From Ruminococcaceae bacterium UBA3753 (GTDB taxonomy: Bacteria; Bacillota; Clostridia; Oscillospirales; Acutalibacteraceae): DNA of 15,798 nt. The first letter of the stretch is position 1; each line of letters starts with the position of its first letter. The position numbers were made by a program, and so were the translations under genes. Shown piece by piece: positions 1-7,717 of this stretch. The stretch lies in contig DFGJ01000016.1 of the NCBI GenBank assembly GCA_002372375.1, positions 1 through 15,798 on the forward strand, read 5' to 3'. The notes below the pieces were generated by a model. The model was not told where the DNA came from. It searched no databases and was given only the letters and a program-made list of their open reading frames with translations.

Positions 1-44
1 CTGCGGTTAACAGCCGCATGCTCTACCAACTGAGCTAACGAGGA
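1..44 (-). tRNA. tRNA-Asn (GTT), 3' part cut off by window edge
   Basis: Read on the minus strand from position 44, the sequence gives a 7-base 5' acceptor strand (TCCTCGT), the linker TA, a D-arm with the usual GCTCAGTTGGTAGAGC, and an anticodon stem TGCGG/CCGCA around the loop CTGTTAA. The anticodon is GTT (complement at 9-11), so the tRNA carries Asn. The variable loop, T-arm and 3' acceptor lie outside the window. Confidence 0.95.
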
Positions 45-66
45 ACAACAAAACCCTACTGCATGT

Positions 67-94
67 AGTATAGCAAAAAATAAAAAAAATGCAA
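67..94 (-). promoter_or_regulatory. Probable promoter of the tRNA-Asn gene
   Basis: On the minus strand there is an extended -10 element TGCTATACT (67-75). It is preceded at a 16-base spacing by a weak -35-like TTGCAT (89-94). The start of transcription would fall a few bases upstream of the mature tRNA 5' end at 44. The -10 is good and the -35 matches consensus at only three positions. Confidence 0.5.
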
Positions 95-470
95 CACAAA
101 AATTAACAAAATGATTTTGTATTTATCAGCCGCTTAAAATTTATATTTCAAAATTAAAATTTTAGCGTTATTAAACATAAATGCATGTTTAATTGTACTG
201 CTCTTTAAGCCAAACAATTTAATGTGATTTCAGATAGTTTTACTGTACAATATTTTTCGTTCTTTTGACTAAAACTCGAGTATCTAAATCTATTTTTTTA
301 TATCATATTTGCAAGATTCTATATCTGCTTCTAATTTTCAAATAAAACTATGATATTAAAAAGTATAAAAAACTGACTGTAGAGGCTTTCAATTATATTT
401 TACTATTTTTCTTCCTTAAACCTTTAACACGCCTAGGCTAATTTTAAAAGCACCTGATTTATTTTGTTAA
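95..470. other. Intergenic region, no gene recognised
   Basis: This very AT-rich stretch lies between the divergent tRNA-Asn promoter and the rpmF promoter. I see no coding pattern in any frame. It holds one 9-bp inverted repeat with a 6-base loop (170-193; arms ATTAAACAT and ATGTTTAAT). In such AT-rich DNA an arm of that length is not far from chance. The gene that often precedes rpmF in Firmicutes (the yceD/DUF177 gene) is absent. Confidence 0.5.
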
Positions 471-499
471 TTGACATAATAGCAATGCTAGAGTATAAT
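471..499 (+). promoter_or_regulatory. Perfect consensus sigma-A promoter for rpmF
   Basis: TTGACA (471-476), a 17-base spacer, and TATAAT (494-499) match the vegetative promoter consensus at all twelve positions. The expected start is near 506. The leader contains a small hairpin (CTCC GAAC GGAG, 515-526) about 40 bases before the start codon. No other promoter of this quality lies before ddl, so the promoter may serve both genes. Confidence 0.85.
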
Positions 500-567
500 A
501 GAGCCTATGATTTGCTCCGAACGGAGTTAACTTTAAGTGTCGTTTGTTTTTGCAAGGAGGGTTTGTA

Positions 568-744
568 GTGGCGGTACCAAAGCGTAAAAGTTCTAAGGCA
601 AGAAGAGATAAAAGAAGGTCAAATGTTTGGAAGATTGGTTTGCCTGCACTTAGTAGGTGCCCTAGGTGTAAAGAGTTTAAGCTGGCGCATTGTGTGTGTG
701 AATCGTGTGGGACTTACAAAGGAATGACAGTTTTCAAAGTCTGA
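568..744 (+). CDS. rpmF: 50S ribosomal protein L32
   Basis: This is a 58-residue L32, a small structural protein of the large ribosomal subunit. The N-terminus has the family's basic AVPKRKSSKARRDKRR pattern. The C-terminal half carries a zinc ribbon of the Cys-containing type: CPRC at 31-34 and CESC at 44-47. I start at GTG 568 because AAGGAGG (554-560) sits 7 bases upstream and the next residues are the invariant AVPKRK. A TTG 24 bases further upstream is in frame but would place the ribosome site inside the gene. The gene stands alone behind its own promoter, with ddl 89 bases downstream. The zinc-binding Cys version usually has a Cys-free, zinc-independent paralogue elsewhere in some Firmicutes genomes; that cannot be seen here. 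Confidence 0.95.
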   Translation: MAVPKRKSSKARRDKRRSNVWKIGLPALSRCPRCKEFKLAHCVCESCGTYKGMTVFKV

Positions 745-833
745 GCATATGCTGAAGTTAGTGGTGTCGTTTCCATTTAAGCTGCATTAAAATGTGTGGC
801 CTTTGTTTTGTAGAGTTGGTGGAGGATTGCTTT

Positions 834-1937
834 GTGGATAATGTAGTGGTTGTTTTCGGTGGGATGTCTTCTGAGTACGAAGTGTCTCTAAATTCTGCAG
901 CGTATTGGGTAAAGAGTTTGCGTGAACAGAAAGATAAGTATAATGTTCTTCCAGTTGGTATAAACAGAAATGGGTGCTGGTTTCTTTACAGTGGAAACGA
1001 AGAGGATATAGCAGAAGACAAGTGGAGCAGTAGACACGAAAATTTGAGGAACGCATTTATCTGCCCATCGCGAAGTGAGAGTGGCCTTTTTGTCTATGAT
1101 GAAAAAAGTGGTACATTTAAGGTCCAAAGGGTGGATGTGATCTTTCCTGTTCTTCACGGAAGAAATGGCGAGGATGGCACAGTTCAGGGGCTTTGCGAAC
1201 TAGCAGGAGTTCCTTACATTGGCAGTGACGTAGGCTCTTCAGCGGTCTGTATGGACAAAGTTCTGGCCAACACTTTACTTACAAAAAATAAAATAAAAAA
1301 GGCCGATTACATTTGGATTACATGCTACGATTACTTGGAAAACTCGTCTGTCATCTTGGAAGGTATAAAAAGTTGGGGTGGGGGTAAGTATCCGCTCTTT
1401 GTTAAGCCGGCGTGTGCAGGATCATCTGTTGGTGTTAGTAAGGTAATTAGAGAATCAGAAATAAAAAGTGCTGTCGAGAAGGCCCTTCTTTACGATACAA
1501 AGGTTTTAATAGAAGAGGGAATAAATGGCAGGGAGATAGAGTGTGCCGTTCTCGGTAGTGACACAGAAATTTTTACGTCCGGCCTAGGTGAGATCTTGCC
1601 ATCTAATGATTTTTACGATTACGAATCAAAATATATGAAAGACTCGAAACTTAGCTTGGATGCTTACCTTACTTCCGACCTTACGTCTAAGATTCAAAAC
1701 ATTGCAAGAAAAGCGTATAATATTTTAGGCTGTAGTGGTCTTGCGAGGGTGGACTTTTTCGTGGAAAATGAGACAGATGAGGTCTTTCTTAATGAAGTCA
1801 ATACACTACCGGCCTTTACTCGAACTAGTATGTACCCAAAGTTAATGAGTAAGGCAGGGGTCTCCGTTAGCGATCTGCTAGAGAAGTTGATTTTTTTTGC
1901 GAAAAGGAAGAAAGCGTTTCGTGATGCAACTAAATAG
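834..1937 (+). CDS. ddl: D-alanine--D-alanine ligase
   Basis: This cytoplasmic ATP-grasp enzyme joins two D-alanines for the end of the peptidoglycan stem peptide. The protein has 367 residues, a usual length. Visible motifs are the N-terminal VVFGGMSSEYEVS with the substrate-binding Glu (residue 14), HGRNGEDG (109-116), the ATP-grasp lysine in FVKP (190s), the GSSVGVSK loop (196-203), the omega-loop YDYESKY (261-267), the metal ligand Asp in RVDFF, and NEVNTLP (320-326) near the end. The Tyr in the omega-loop fits D-Ala-D-Ala rather than D-Ala-D-Lac specificity, as known for the family. I start at GTG 834 because GGAGG (821-825) lies 8 bases upstream. An in-frame ATG at 792 would add 14 residues with no family match. 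It follows rpmF by 89 bases and may share its promoter. Confidence 0.95.
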   Translation: MDNVVVVFGGMSSEYEVSLNSAAYWVKSLREQKDKYNVLPVGINRNGCWFLYSGNEEDIAEDKWSSRHENLRNAFICPSRSESGLFVYDEKSGTFKVQRVDVIFPVLHGRNGEDGTVQGLCELAGVPYIGSDVGSSAVCMDKVLANTLLTKNKIKKADYIWITCYDYLENSSVILEGIKSWGGGKYPLFVKPACAGSSVGVSKVIRESEIKSAVEKALLYDTKVLIEEGINGREIECAVLGSDTEIFTSGLGEILPSNDFYDYESKYMKDSKLSLDAYLTSDLTSKIQNIARKAYNILGCSGLARVDFFVENETDEVFLNEVNTLPAFTRTSMYPKLMSKAGVSVSDLLEKLIFFAKRKKAFRDATK

Positions 1938-2003
1938 CTAACGTCTTTCTGTTCGTGTTTTTAAAGGAGTTTTGCGTAGGTAGGTTGTTGGGATTTTTAC
2001 TAC

Positions 2004-2029
2004 GGCCATCGGGGATGTTTGCCTTTTTT
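2004..2029 (+). terminator. Possible intrinsic terminator after ddl
   Basis: The stem is GGC-CATC, loop GGG, then GATG, with a TTT bulge and GCC closing it, followed directly by six T residues (2024-2029). It lies 67 bases after the ddl stop. The bulge makes it imperfect. Confidence 0.42.
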
Positions 2030-2439
2030 GGTAACCGTTTCTTTGTATAAAAAGTAGATGCTGCTTTTCGTTTCATTTGGTAGACCTAATTGTTGTTTTG
2101 CTCTTTACCTTTATGTCATTTTTATAGGATTGGTGTGTCTATTCATAAATTGCTGTGGTAATCTGTCGTCTTTTCATCTCAAAAATTGCTTTTTTATGGC
2201 AAATGAGATGTTTTGGCGGAAGTATTTCTTTGCCTGTGCGGGAATACAATGTAAGTCAGAAATAGATTGTTATGTTTGCAGTTTTTGATATGCTTTGCTT
2301 TTACTCGTGGGAGTAAAGTGATGGTTTGCATCATAGAGCGTTGAGGTTTGTTTTTTTTAGTCAGATATTGTTAATCTCATTCTGGAAGCTTCAGTTACAT
2401 TTTGTTGAAAAATTTGTTTTTACTACAAAAGGAGGGGAA
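2030..2439. other. Intergenic region before murI, no gene recognised
   Basis: This T/G-rich plus strand has open frames mainly because A is scarce, not because of a coding pattern. A 76-codon frame at 2058-2288 lacks a ribosome site, shows no recognisable motif and is Phe/Cys-rich noise. No strong promoter for murI is evident. The murI ribosome site AAAGGAGG lies at the very end. Confidence 0.45.
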
Positions 2440-3477
2440 ATGGTATTTCGCGATAAAACGAAACAGCTTGTTGCATTTTTTGATTCAGGCGTTGGGGGTC
2501 TTACGGCTGTTGCTGAATTTGCGAAGCTTACGTCCGGGGTTGACGTTGTTTATTTTGCTGATACTTTCAATATGCCATATGGAAATAAGTCTGCTAAAGA
2601 TATAGAAAGGCTTGCAATTTCTGGGCTATCTTTTTTGAGCAGTTTTAATCCTGATCTTATTGTGGTTGCTTGCGGGACAGTTAGTTCCGTTTTGAATTAT
2701 AACAAGAAAGATTTAAGCCAAATTATAAATGCACCAATTATTTTTGTCATAGAACCGTCTTGTACCGCAGTCTACGATTTTTCTAAGAATAAAAGAATAG
2801 GTGTAATGGCGACATCTGCTACAGTTAATACAGCAAGCTACACAAAGGCACTTTTAAAAATAAATCCTGCTATTAAAGTTTTTGAGGAGCCTTGTCCGGA
2901 ATTGGCCCTGCTTATTGAAAACAATTTGTTGAATTACGATGCATGTGCTTCTTCTCGAGTTGATAGTTGTTTTTCGAATAATAAAAAAATTCCACCAACA
3001 TCTGCTGAGTGTAACAAAAGTGCACTAAAAACTAAAATGAATATGAAGGCGTTGGAGTGTGACAAGGACACAGTAAAGTTTAGTTTTACGAACAAAAGTT
3101 TAAAAAGATTTTACAATAACGGCAGTTTAGATTTTTTTGATAGACCTAAAGATGTACAGCTAATTAAAAAGTATTTAAATTTTTTTTGCGACAAGGGTAT
3201 TGACGTGTTAATTTTAGGCTGCACTCACTATCCCGTAATACAGGACTACGTCGCGAATTTTTTTGAAGGGAAAGTAAAAGTTGTTAACTCCAGCCGCGAA
3301 GTTGCTAAAAGTGCGACTCGGGCTTTAGCCGCAATGAATTTGGTTAAGGCTAGTCATGACCGTGGAAATCTTACTATTTATGTATCCGGCGATGGGGATA
3401 GTTTTTATAAAAAGGCCAAAAGTATTTTATATACAGACAATTTCAAGGATATAAAAATTGCGCATGCTATTTGTTAG
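2440..3477 (+). CDS. murI: Glutamate racemase with an unusual internal insertion
   Basis: MurI interconverts L- and D-glutamate without a cofactor, giving D-Glu for peptidoglycan. Family motifs are DSGVGGLT (15-22), YFADTFNMPYG (38-48, the usual YFGDTxxxPYG), the first catalytic Cys in VACGT (Cys78), and the second in LGCTHYP (Cys261) with the neighbouring His263. The start is ATG 2440: AAAGGAGG ends 4 bases before it, and the longer frame from 2326 adds only a non-homologous hydrophobic run. Two features are odd. The family's CNT motif reads CGT (Gly79 for Asn). The protein is also 345 residues against the usual 260-285, because about 60 extra residues, rich in Asn, Lys, Ser and Cys, sit between PCPELALLIE (151-160) and the helix before LGCTHYP (about 165-235). 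The extra part is in frame and does not interrupt motifs. Confidence 0.9.
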   Translation: MVFRDKTKQLVAFFDSGVGGLTAVAEFAKLTSGVDVVYFADTFNMPYGNKSAKDIERLAISGLSFLSSFNPDLIVVACGTVSSVLNYNKKDLSQIINAPIIFVIEPSCTAVYDFSKNKRIGVMATSATVNTASYTKALLKINPAIKVFEEPCPELALLIENNLLNYDACASSRVDSCFSNNKKIPPTSAECNKSALKTKMNMKALECDKDTVKFSFTNKSLKRFYNNGSLDFFDRPKDVQLIKKYLNFFCDKGIDVLILGCTHYPVIQDYVANFFEGKVKVVNSSREVAKSATRALAAMNLVKASHDRGNLTIYVSGDGDSFYKKAKSILYTDNFKDIKIAHAIC

Positions 3478-3740
3478 AGTATTTAAAGGTTATTCAAGCT
3501 GGAACAGAACTCCATATAGTCGTGTGTTTACTTGTGTATGCAAGTTTTATGTAAACAGAATTGCAAATTAACTATTAGTGTGTACTTGATTTGAAATTTT
3601 TTTCCTGAAATGATTGAAATGAGCTGAGCCAATAAAGAAAACGGTCAACTAAATTCGTGTGCCTTGTTGCCAAGTTTTCAAAGCCGTAAGCTGTCTCTTA
3701 CTTTTCTGCGCACTTATTTTTAGTGCAAACTAAGAAGTCT
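3478..3740. other. Intergenic region between murI and argS
   Basis: No gene is recognised here. Two weak hairpins are visible on the plus strand. A nested one lies at 3526-3556 (GTTTAC...GTAAAC around ACTTG...CAAGT). The other, at 3686-3705 (GTAAG, 6-base loop, CTTAC, then TTTT), could be a poor terminator for murI. I found no T-box core sequence, although many clostridial argS genes have one. Confidence 0.4.
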
Positions 3741-3770
3741 TTGTGTTGATATCTTTCTAAGTATTATAAT
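3741..3770 (+). promoter_or_regulatory. Possible promoter of argS
   Basis: A perfect -10 TATAAT (3765-3770) stands 18 bases after a weak -35 TTGTGT (3741-3746, three of six). Transcription would start near 3777, leaving a leader of about 36 bases that holds the AGGGTG ribosome site. Confidence 0.5.
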
Positions 3771-3812
3771 TTAATTCGGTAACAAAAAAGTTTTAATTAG
3801 GGTGTAAAAACG

Positions 3813-5513
3813 ATGAATCAAATAGAAAATTTTTTGGATAATTTAAAATCATTAATACAAAAAAGTATTCTGTTTTGCGTGGAAGGCGGTAATTTTCAGC
3901 AAATAGACTGTGTTCCGGATATAATTATAGAGGTACCAACAAATAGTAGTTATGGTGACTTTTCTTCTAATGTCGCCATGATTTGCTCTAAGCTGTTTAA
4001 GATGCCGCCAAGAAATATTGCACAAATAATTTTAAATAATTTAGACTGCGGTTCTTTGCCGATAGCCAAGTGCGAAATAGCAGGACCAGGTTTTATAAAT
4101 TTTTTCATAGATGATAGGTTTTATACCGAGGTCATACTAAATATTTTGAAGAAAAAGAATAATTATGGAAAATGCTGTATAGGTGGCGGAAAGCGAGTGT
4201 TGGTTGAATACGTTTCCGCCAACCCCACTGGACCGATGCATATGGGCAATGCAAGGGGCGGAGCCTTAGGAGACTGTCTAGCCTCGTTACTAGATCTAGC
4301 TGGGTACAAAGTCAGCAGAGAATTTTACATAAATGACGCTGGGAATCAGATAGCGAAGTTTGGTCATTCTCTGGATATTAGATATCAACAGATTTTGAAT
4401 AAAAATGAAGATAATCCACCGTTGCCTGAGGATTGTTACCAAGGACCAGATATAAAAGAATTAGCCCTAGATTTCTATAATAAATATGGTGATGTGCTTT
4501 TGAAAAAGGATGACACCGTTAGAAGAAAGGAACTGGTCGACTTTTCTTTACCCAAAAACATTCAAAAAATGAAGAAAGATTTAGATAGATATAATATACA
4601 TTTTGATAGATGGTTCAGTGAAAAGTCGCTTTATGATAGTGGCGAAGTTGACATTACAATAGATGAGTTCAAAAAGAGAAAACTGACATTTGAAAAAGAT
4701 GGTGCGCTGTGGTTCAAGGCAACCAAGTTAGGTGCAGTTAAAGACGAGGTTCTGGTTAGAAGTAATGGCGTACCCACTTATTTCTTAGTGGATATCGCCT
4801 ACCACAGAAATAAATTTTTAAATAGAAATTATGATATATGTATAGACCTTTGGGGTGCAGATCACGCTGGTCATGTTGACAGGATGAAAATGGCTTTGGA
4901 TGCCGTAGATATTGATAGTAATAAATTGAAAATAATAATCTTTCAGTTAGTTAGATTAGTAAAAAATGGTAAGACTGTAAAAATGAGTAAACGATCTGGA
5001 CAGGCAGTGAATCTTTCTGACCTTTTGGATGAAGTACCAACAGACGCTATACGTTTTATATTTAACATGAAAAGTGCCAATTCCCAGGTAGATTTTGATT
5101 TATCTCTAGCTGTTGAAAAGAACATGGAAAATCCCGTTTATTATGTGCAATATGCACATGCAAGAATCTGTAGCATAATTAAGATGATTAAGAAAATAGA
5201 GAAGGATTTAGAAATTGAGAAGATTGTTCCTATTGTTGGTGTTTTTAAAACCGAAGAAGAAAAAGAGCTGATAAAACTTTTGTTCAACTATAAAGAAGAG
5301 ATTATTTCTGCTGCAAAAGAGTACGATCCTTCTAAAATAATGAAGTACTTACTTTCAGTTGCTACATCATTTCACAAATTTTATAATTCGTGCAAAGTAA
5401 ATTGCGATAACCGTGATCTTATGCTAGCTAGGCTTGCTCTTTGCTATTGCACAAAAATTGTCATAAAAAATATTTTAGATGCATTCAAAATTTCTGCACC
5501 GGAAACGATGTAG
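3813..5513 (+). CDS. argS: Arginyl-tRNA synthetase
   Basis: This class I enzyme charges tRNA-Arg with arginine in the cytoplasm. The 566-residue length is normal. Order of domains: the N-terminal Arg-tRNA synthetase N domain (about 1-110, with the typical YGDFSSNVAM around 47-56 and GPGFINFFI around 91-99), then the Rossmann catalytic core with the HIGH-type signature HMGN (143-146) inside SANPTGPMHMGNARGGALGD. Further motifs are INDAGNQ (173-179), GADHAGH (348-354) and the KMSKS-type loop KMSKRSG (390-396). Last comes the helical DALR anticodon-binding domain (about 440-566), which begins with YYVQYAHAR. The start at ATG 3813 has AGGGTG 8 bases upstream. It stands alone, with large gaps on both sides, so it is probably monocistronic. 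Confidence 0.97.
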   Translation: MNQIENFLDNLKSLIQKSILFCVEGGNFQQIDCVPDIIIEVPTNSSYGDFSSNVAMICSKLFKMPPRNIAQIILNNLDCGSLPIAKCEIAGPGFINFFIDDRFYTEVILNILKKKNNYGKCCIGGGKRVLVEYVSANPTGPMHMGNARGGALGDCLASLLDLAGYKVSREFYINDAGNQIAKFGHSLDIRYQQILNKNEDNPPLPEDCYQGPDIKELALDFYNKYGDVLLKKDDTVRRKELVDFSLPKNIQKMKKDLDRYNIHFDRWFSEKSLYDSGEVDITIDEFKKRKLTFEKDGALWFKATKLGAVKDEVLVRSNGVPTYFLVDIAYHRNKFLNRNYDICIDLWGADHAGHVDRMKMALDAVDIDSNKLKIIIFQLVRLVKNGKTVKMSKRSGQAVNLSDLLDEVPTDAIRFIFNMKSANSQVDFDLSLAVEKNMENPVYYVQYAHARICSIIKMIKKIEKDLEIEKIVPIVGVFKTEEEKELIKLLFNYKEEIISAAKEYDPSKIMKYLLSVATSFHKFYNSCKVNCDNRDLMLARLALCYCTKIVIKNILDAFKISAPETM

Positions 5514-5869
5514 TGGTTACCTACGATGCGATGTTCACATAAGATTTTAAAGCTTTTCATGTGTAATGTGCAAACAAAGCATTGCAAAACGGAGAAAGTG
5601 GTTAAGAGTGACGGAGTATTCCCCTCTGTAATTAACTTAATGAAAAGTTCAACCGATAGTCTGCTATTGTGTTTTGATCGGCCGTAGTGTCAGGCTTTCC
5701 GCAGAAAAGCGCTGAAAAAAGTTATCCCAGGAAAATCGCGGAAGTACTAAAAACAGATATGCCAGGCAAAGGCTACACTTCATAGGTAAAAAAATTTAGC
5801 TGCTGTTTACATTTTTAACTTTTTTGATCGTTATTCACTGACGGTGTCTCTCGGTACTCGAGTTTTCCG
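5514..5869. other. Intergenic region after argS, no gene recognised
   Basis: No coding frame or RNA family is recognised. Small hairpins are visible, for example CGATAG-TCTG-CTATTG at about 5660 and GCTTTC-CGCA-GAAAAGC at about 5693, but neither is followed by a T-run. On the minus strand, about 5825-5870 contains a short open stretch (NGKLEYRETPSVNNDQKS) that runs on from the repeat copy described next. Confidence 0.4.
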
Positions 5870-6171
5870 TTTTACAACATGTCTATTAATTTTTCGTGGT
5901 CAAAAACACGTTCTAAAAAGACTGTACTGGTTTACTTGTAGAATTTAGCCCGATGTTGTTGCGCAGTTTTTAATAATCGTTAAAAACATTTCTAGATTTA
6001 TTTACTTAGATGGCATCTTTTTAAAACATATCTATTAATTTTTTTATTGTCAAAAACACGATCTAAAAAGACGACTGTACTGGCTCGCTTACAAAATTTA
6101 ATTCGTTGTTGTTACGCAGTTTGTAACAATCGTTAAAAACGTTTCGGAATTTATTTACTTAGTTAGATTTT
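5870..6171. repeat. Two diverged tandem copies of a ~153-bp unit
   Basis: Copy 1 (about 5870-6017) and copy 2 (about 6018-6171) run in the same direction with matching blocks in the same order. These are TCTATTAATTTTT (5882 and 6031), TCAAAAACACG (5900 and 6050), TCTAAAAAGAC, ACTGTACTGG (5921 and 6074), CGCAG (5962 and 6115), AATCGTTAAAAAC, and ATTTATTTACTTA (5996 and 6149). The offset grows from 149 to 150 to 153 bases, because of one 1-base indel and one 3-base indel (GAC before CTGTACTGG). On the minus strand both copies read as a short protein-like stretch with paired conservative changes (for example FLERVFDHEK in copy 1 and FLDRVFDNKK in copy 2), with a TAA at the equivalent end point. 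The copies could be remnants of a duplicated small gene or a noncoding repeat. Confidence 0.7.
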
Positions 6172-6458
6172 TTACTTTAATATGTCAAGCGTGTGTTCTT
6201 TCACTAAAGGATCAGTATAAAATATAGGCAAATAATACGAGTAAATTCACGTAAAATTCAAAAGGTATAATAAAAAAATAACATGGTAATTTTTAAATCT
6301 TCTTTTTATAAAGCTTGCAGCTTAAGTCTAATGTTTAGAGCTACCTCAAAAAATAGTTTGCATCAGTGGAGTCTGCTCAGACGTAATATTAAGGTTTAAA
6401 AATCTTCAAATTGACTCATTGTTATAATCTCAAAAACTATCGAAAACTGTATAATTAT
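6172..6458. other. Intergenic region before the ABC cassette
   Basis: No gene is recognised. It contains a 5-bp AAGCT/AGCTT hairpin (6311-6323). A TTGACT (6411) and a TATAAT (6423) are only 6 bases apart, so they do not form a promoter with each other. Confidence 0.4.
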
Positions 6459-6487
6459 TTGATTGCTAGCATTGGGTCTAATATAGT
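6459..6487 (+). promoter_or_regulatory. Probable promoter of the ABC cassette
   Basis: TTGATT (6459-6464), a 17-base spacer and TATAGT (6482-6487) match the sigma-A consensus at nine of twelve positions. The expected start is near 6494, giving a leader of about 100 bases before the ATPase gene. Confidence 0.5.
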
Positions 6488-6594
6488 AAGATAATGATAT
6501 AACTTAATTTTCAGTCGTGTTTTTCTAAAAAGTCATGGGTTGATTTTGGTACTTGGAAAGTGAGTCTAAAAAATGATCCTGGAGAATATTTTTT

Positions 6595-7557
6595 ATGATC
6601 GAAGTAAAAAAAATATCTAAGACATATGGTTCCAAAAAAGCAGTAACGGAAGTAAGTTTTTCAGTAAAGCAAGGTGAAATTCTTGGATTTTTGGGTGTAA
6701 ATGGAGCAGGAAAATCTACAACTTTGAACATGATCACAGGTTATGTGTGCCCCAGCAGCGGCGATGTTGTGGTAGACGGTGACAGTGTAATTGAAGATCC
6801 ACTTAAAGCAAAGAAAAAAATAGGTTATCTGCCGGAGCTGCCCTCGCTGTATTTAGATATGACAGTTCTGTCGTATCTAAAGTTTTGTTGTGATATAAAA
6901 AAGGTAAAATTAAAAAATAAGTTAGATTACATAAATGATGTGTGCAAGAAATTAGATATTTTAGATGTTCAAAAAAGGATAATAAAAAATTTGTCTAAGG
7001 GTTATAAGCAGAGAGTTGGATTAGCTGCAGCTCTTTTAGGTGAACCGCGAGTTATTGTACTGGATGAACCTTCTGTTGGGCTTGATCCTAGGCAAGTTGT
7101 GGAAATGCGTGCTTTAATTAAAGAACTGGGTAAAAAACACACTGTTATATTGTCTTCGCATATTCTTTCCGAGGTACAGGAGATCTGTAGCAGAATACTG
7201 ATAATTAACAATGGCGTTATAGTAGCTGATGAATCTACTGAAAATGTTGTGCAAAAGTTATCAAGTAAAGGACAAATTTCATTGAAAGTGGAGGGCCCGA
7301 ACGAAAAAGTTTCGAATTTGCTTGAAAGCGTGGAAGGCATTTGTGAAGTTACTACGAAAGGTAATGCGGGCGAAAACATCTTTGAGTATAATCTTAGTTT
7401 TGGAAATTTACCTGAACTACAAGTAAGAAAAAATATATTTTTCGCTCTATCGAAAAACAGATTTCCGCTTTTGGAAATTTGTGCATCTGATTCTAGTTTA
7501 GAAAGCCTCTTTTTAATGCTTACTAGTAACGCTCCAAAAGGAAGAGCTCAAAGATGA
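6595..7557 (+). CDS. ABC transporter ATP-binding protein (GldA/NatA-like)
   Basis: This is the cytoplasmic ATPase of an ABC-2 type transporter, 320 residues. Motifs: Walker A GVNGAGKST (34-42); a signature loop reading LSKGYKQRVGLA instead of LSGGQ, the variant common in the GldA/CcmA-type branch; Walker B VIVLDEPSVGLDP; and the switch His in ILSSHIL. After about residue 215 comes the extra C-terminal regulatory domain usual for this branch (about 100 residues). The start ATG 6595 has GGAG 10 bases upstream. The permease and a GldG-like auxiliary gene follow on the same strand, so the three probably form one complex. The substrate cannot be read from the sequence. In Bacteroidetes the same trio is tied to gliding, but in Firmicutes its role is not established and gliding should not be inferred. 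Confidence 0.9.
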   Translation: MIEVKKISKTYGSKKAVTEVSFSVKQGEILGFLGVNGAGKSTTLNMITGYVCPSSGDVVVDGDSVIEDPLKAKKKIGYLPELPSLYLDMTVLSYLKFCCDIKKVKLKNKLDYINDVCKKLDILDVQKRIIKNLSKGYKQRVGLAAALLGEPRVIVLDEPSVGLDPRQVVEMRALIKELGKKHTVILSSHILSEVQEICSRILIINNGVIVADESTENVVQKLSSKGQISLKVEGPNEKVSNLLESVEGICEVTTKGNAGENIFEYNLSFGNLPELQVRKNIFFALSKNRFPLLEICASDSSLESLFLMLTSNAPKGRAQR

Positions 7558-7659
7558 TAAGCAGCAAAATGATGCGCTTTTTTTCGTTATTAGGAATAAA
7601 GTGGACGAATTGTGACTACTAAATGGGTGTAGCTTCTGTTAGATTTTGCTTTAGGAAAT

Positions 7660-7687
7660 TTGTTTTTATTACGTATAGTTTTATAAT
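7660..7687 (+). promoter_or_regulatory. Possible internal promoter before the permease gene
   Basis: A perfect -10 TATAAT (7682-7687) follows a weak -35 TTGTTT (7660-7665) at 16 bases. It lies in the 160-base gap between the ATPase and permease genes. If it is used, transcription starts after the ATG at 7688, which supports the permease start at 7718. Confidence 0.35.
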
Positions 7688-7717
7688 ATGGTGGAATATG
7701 GAAGAGGGTGGTTGATT

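Noticed and set aside
170..193. 9-bp inverted repeat upstream of rpmF
   Set aside because: It has only A/T-rich arms and no T-run. About one such repeat is expected by chance, so no function is assigned.
2058..2288. 76-codon open frame between ddl and murI
   Set aside because: No ribosome site, no family motif and Phe/Cys-rich composition: the frame is open because this strand is A-poor.
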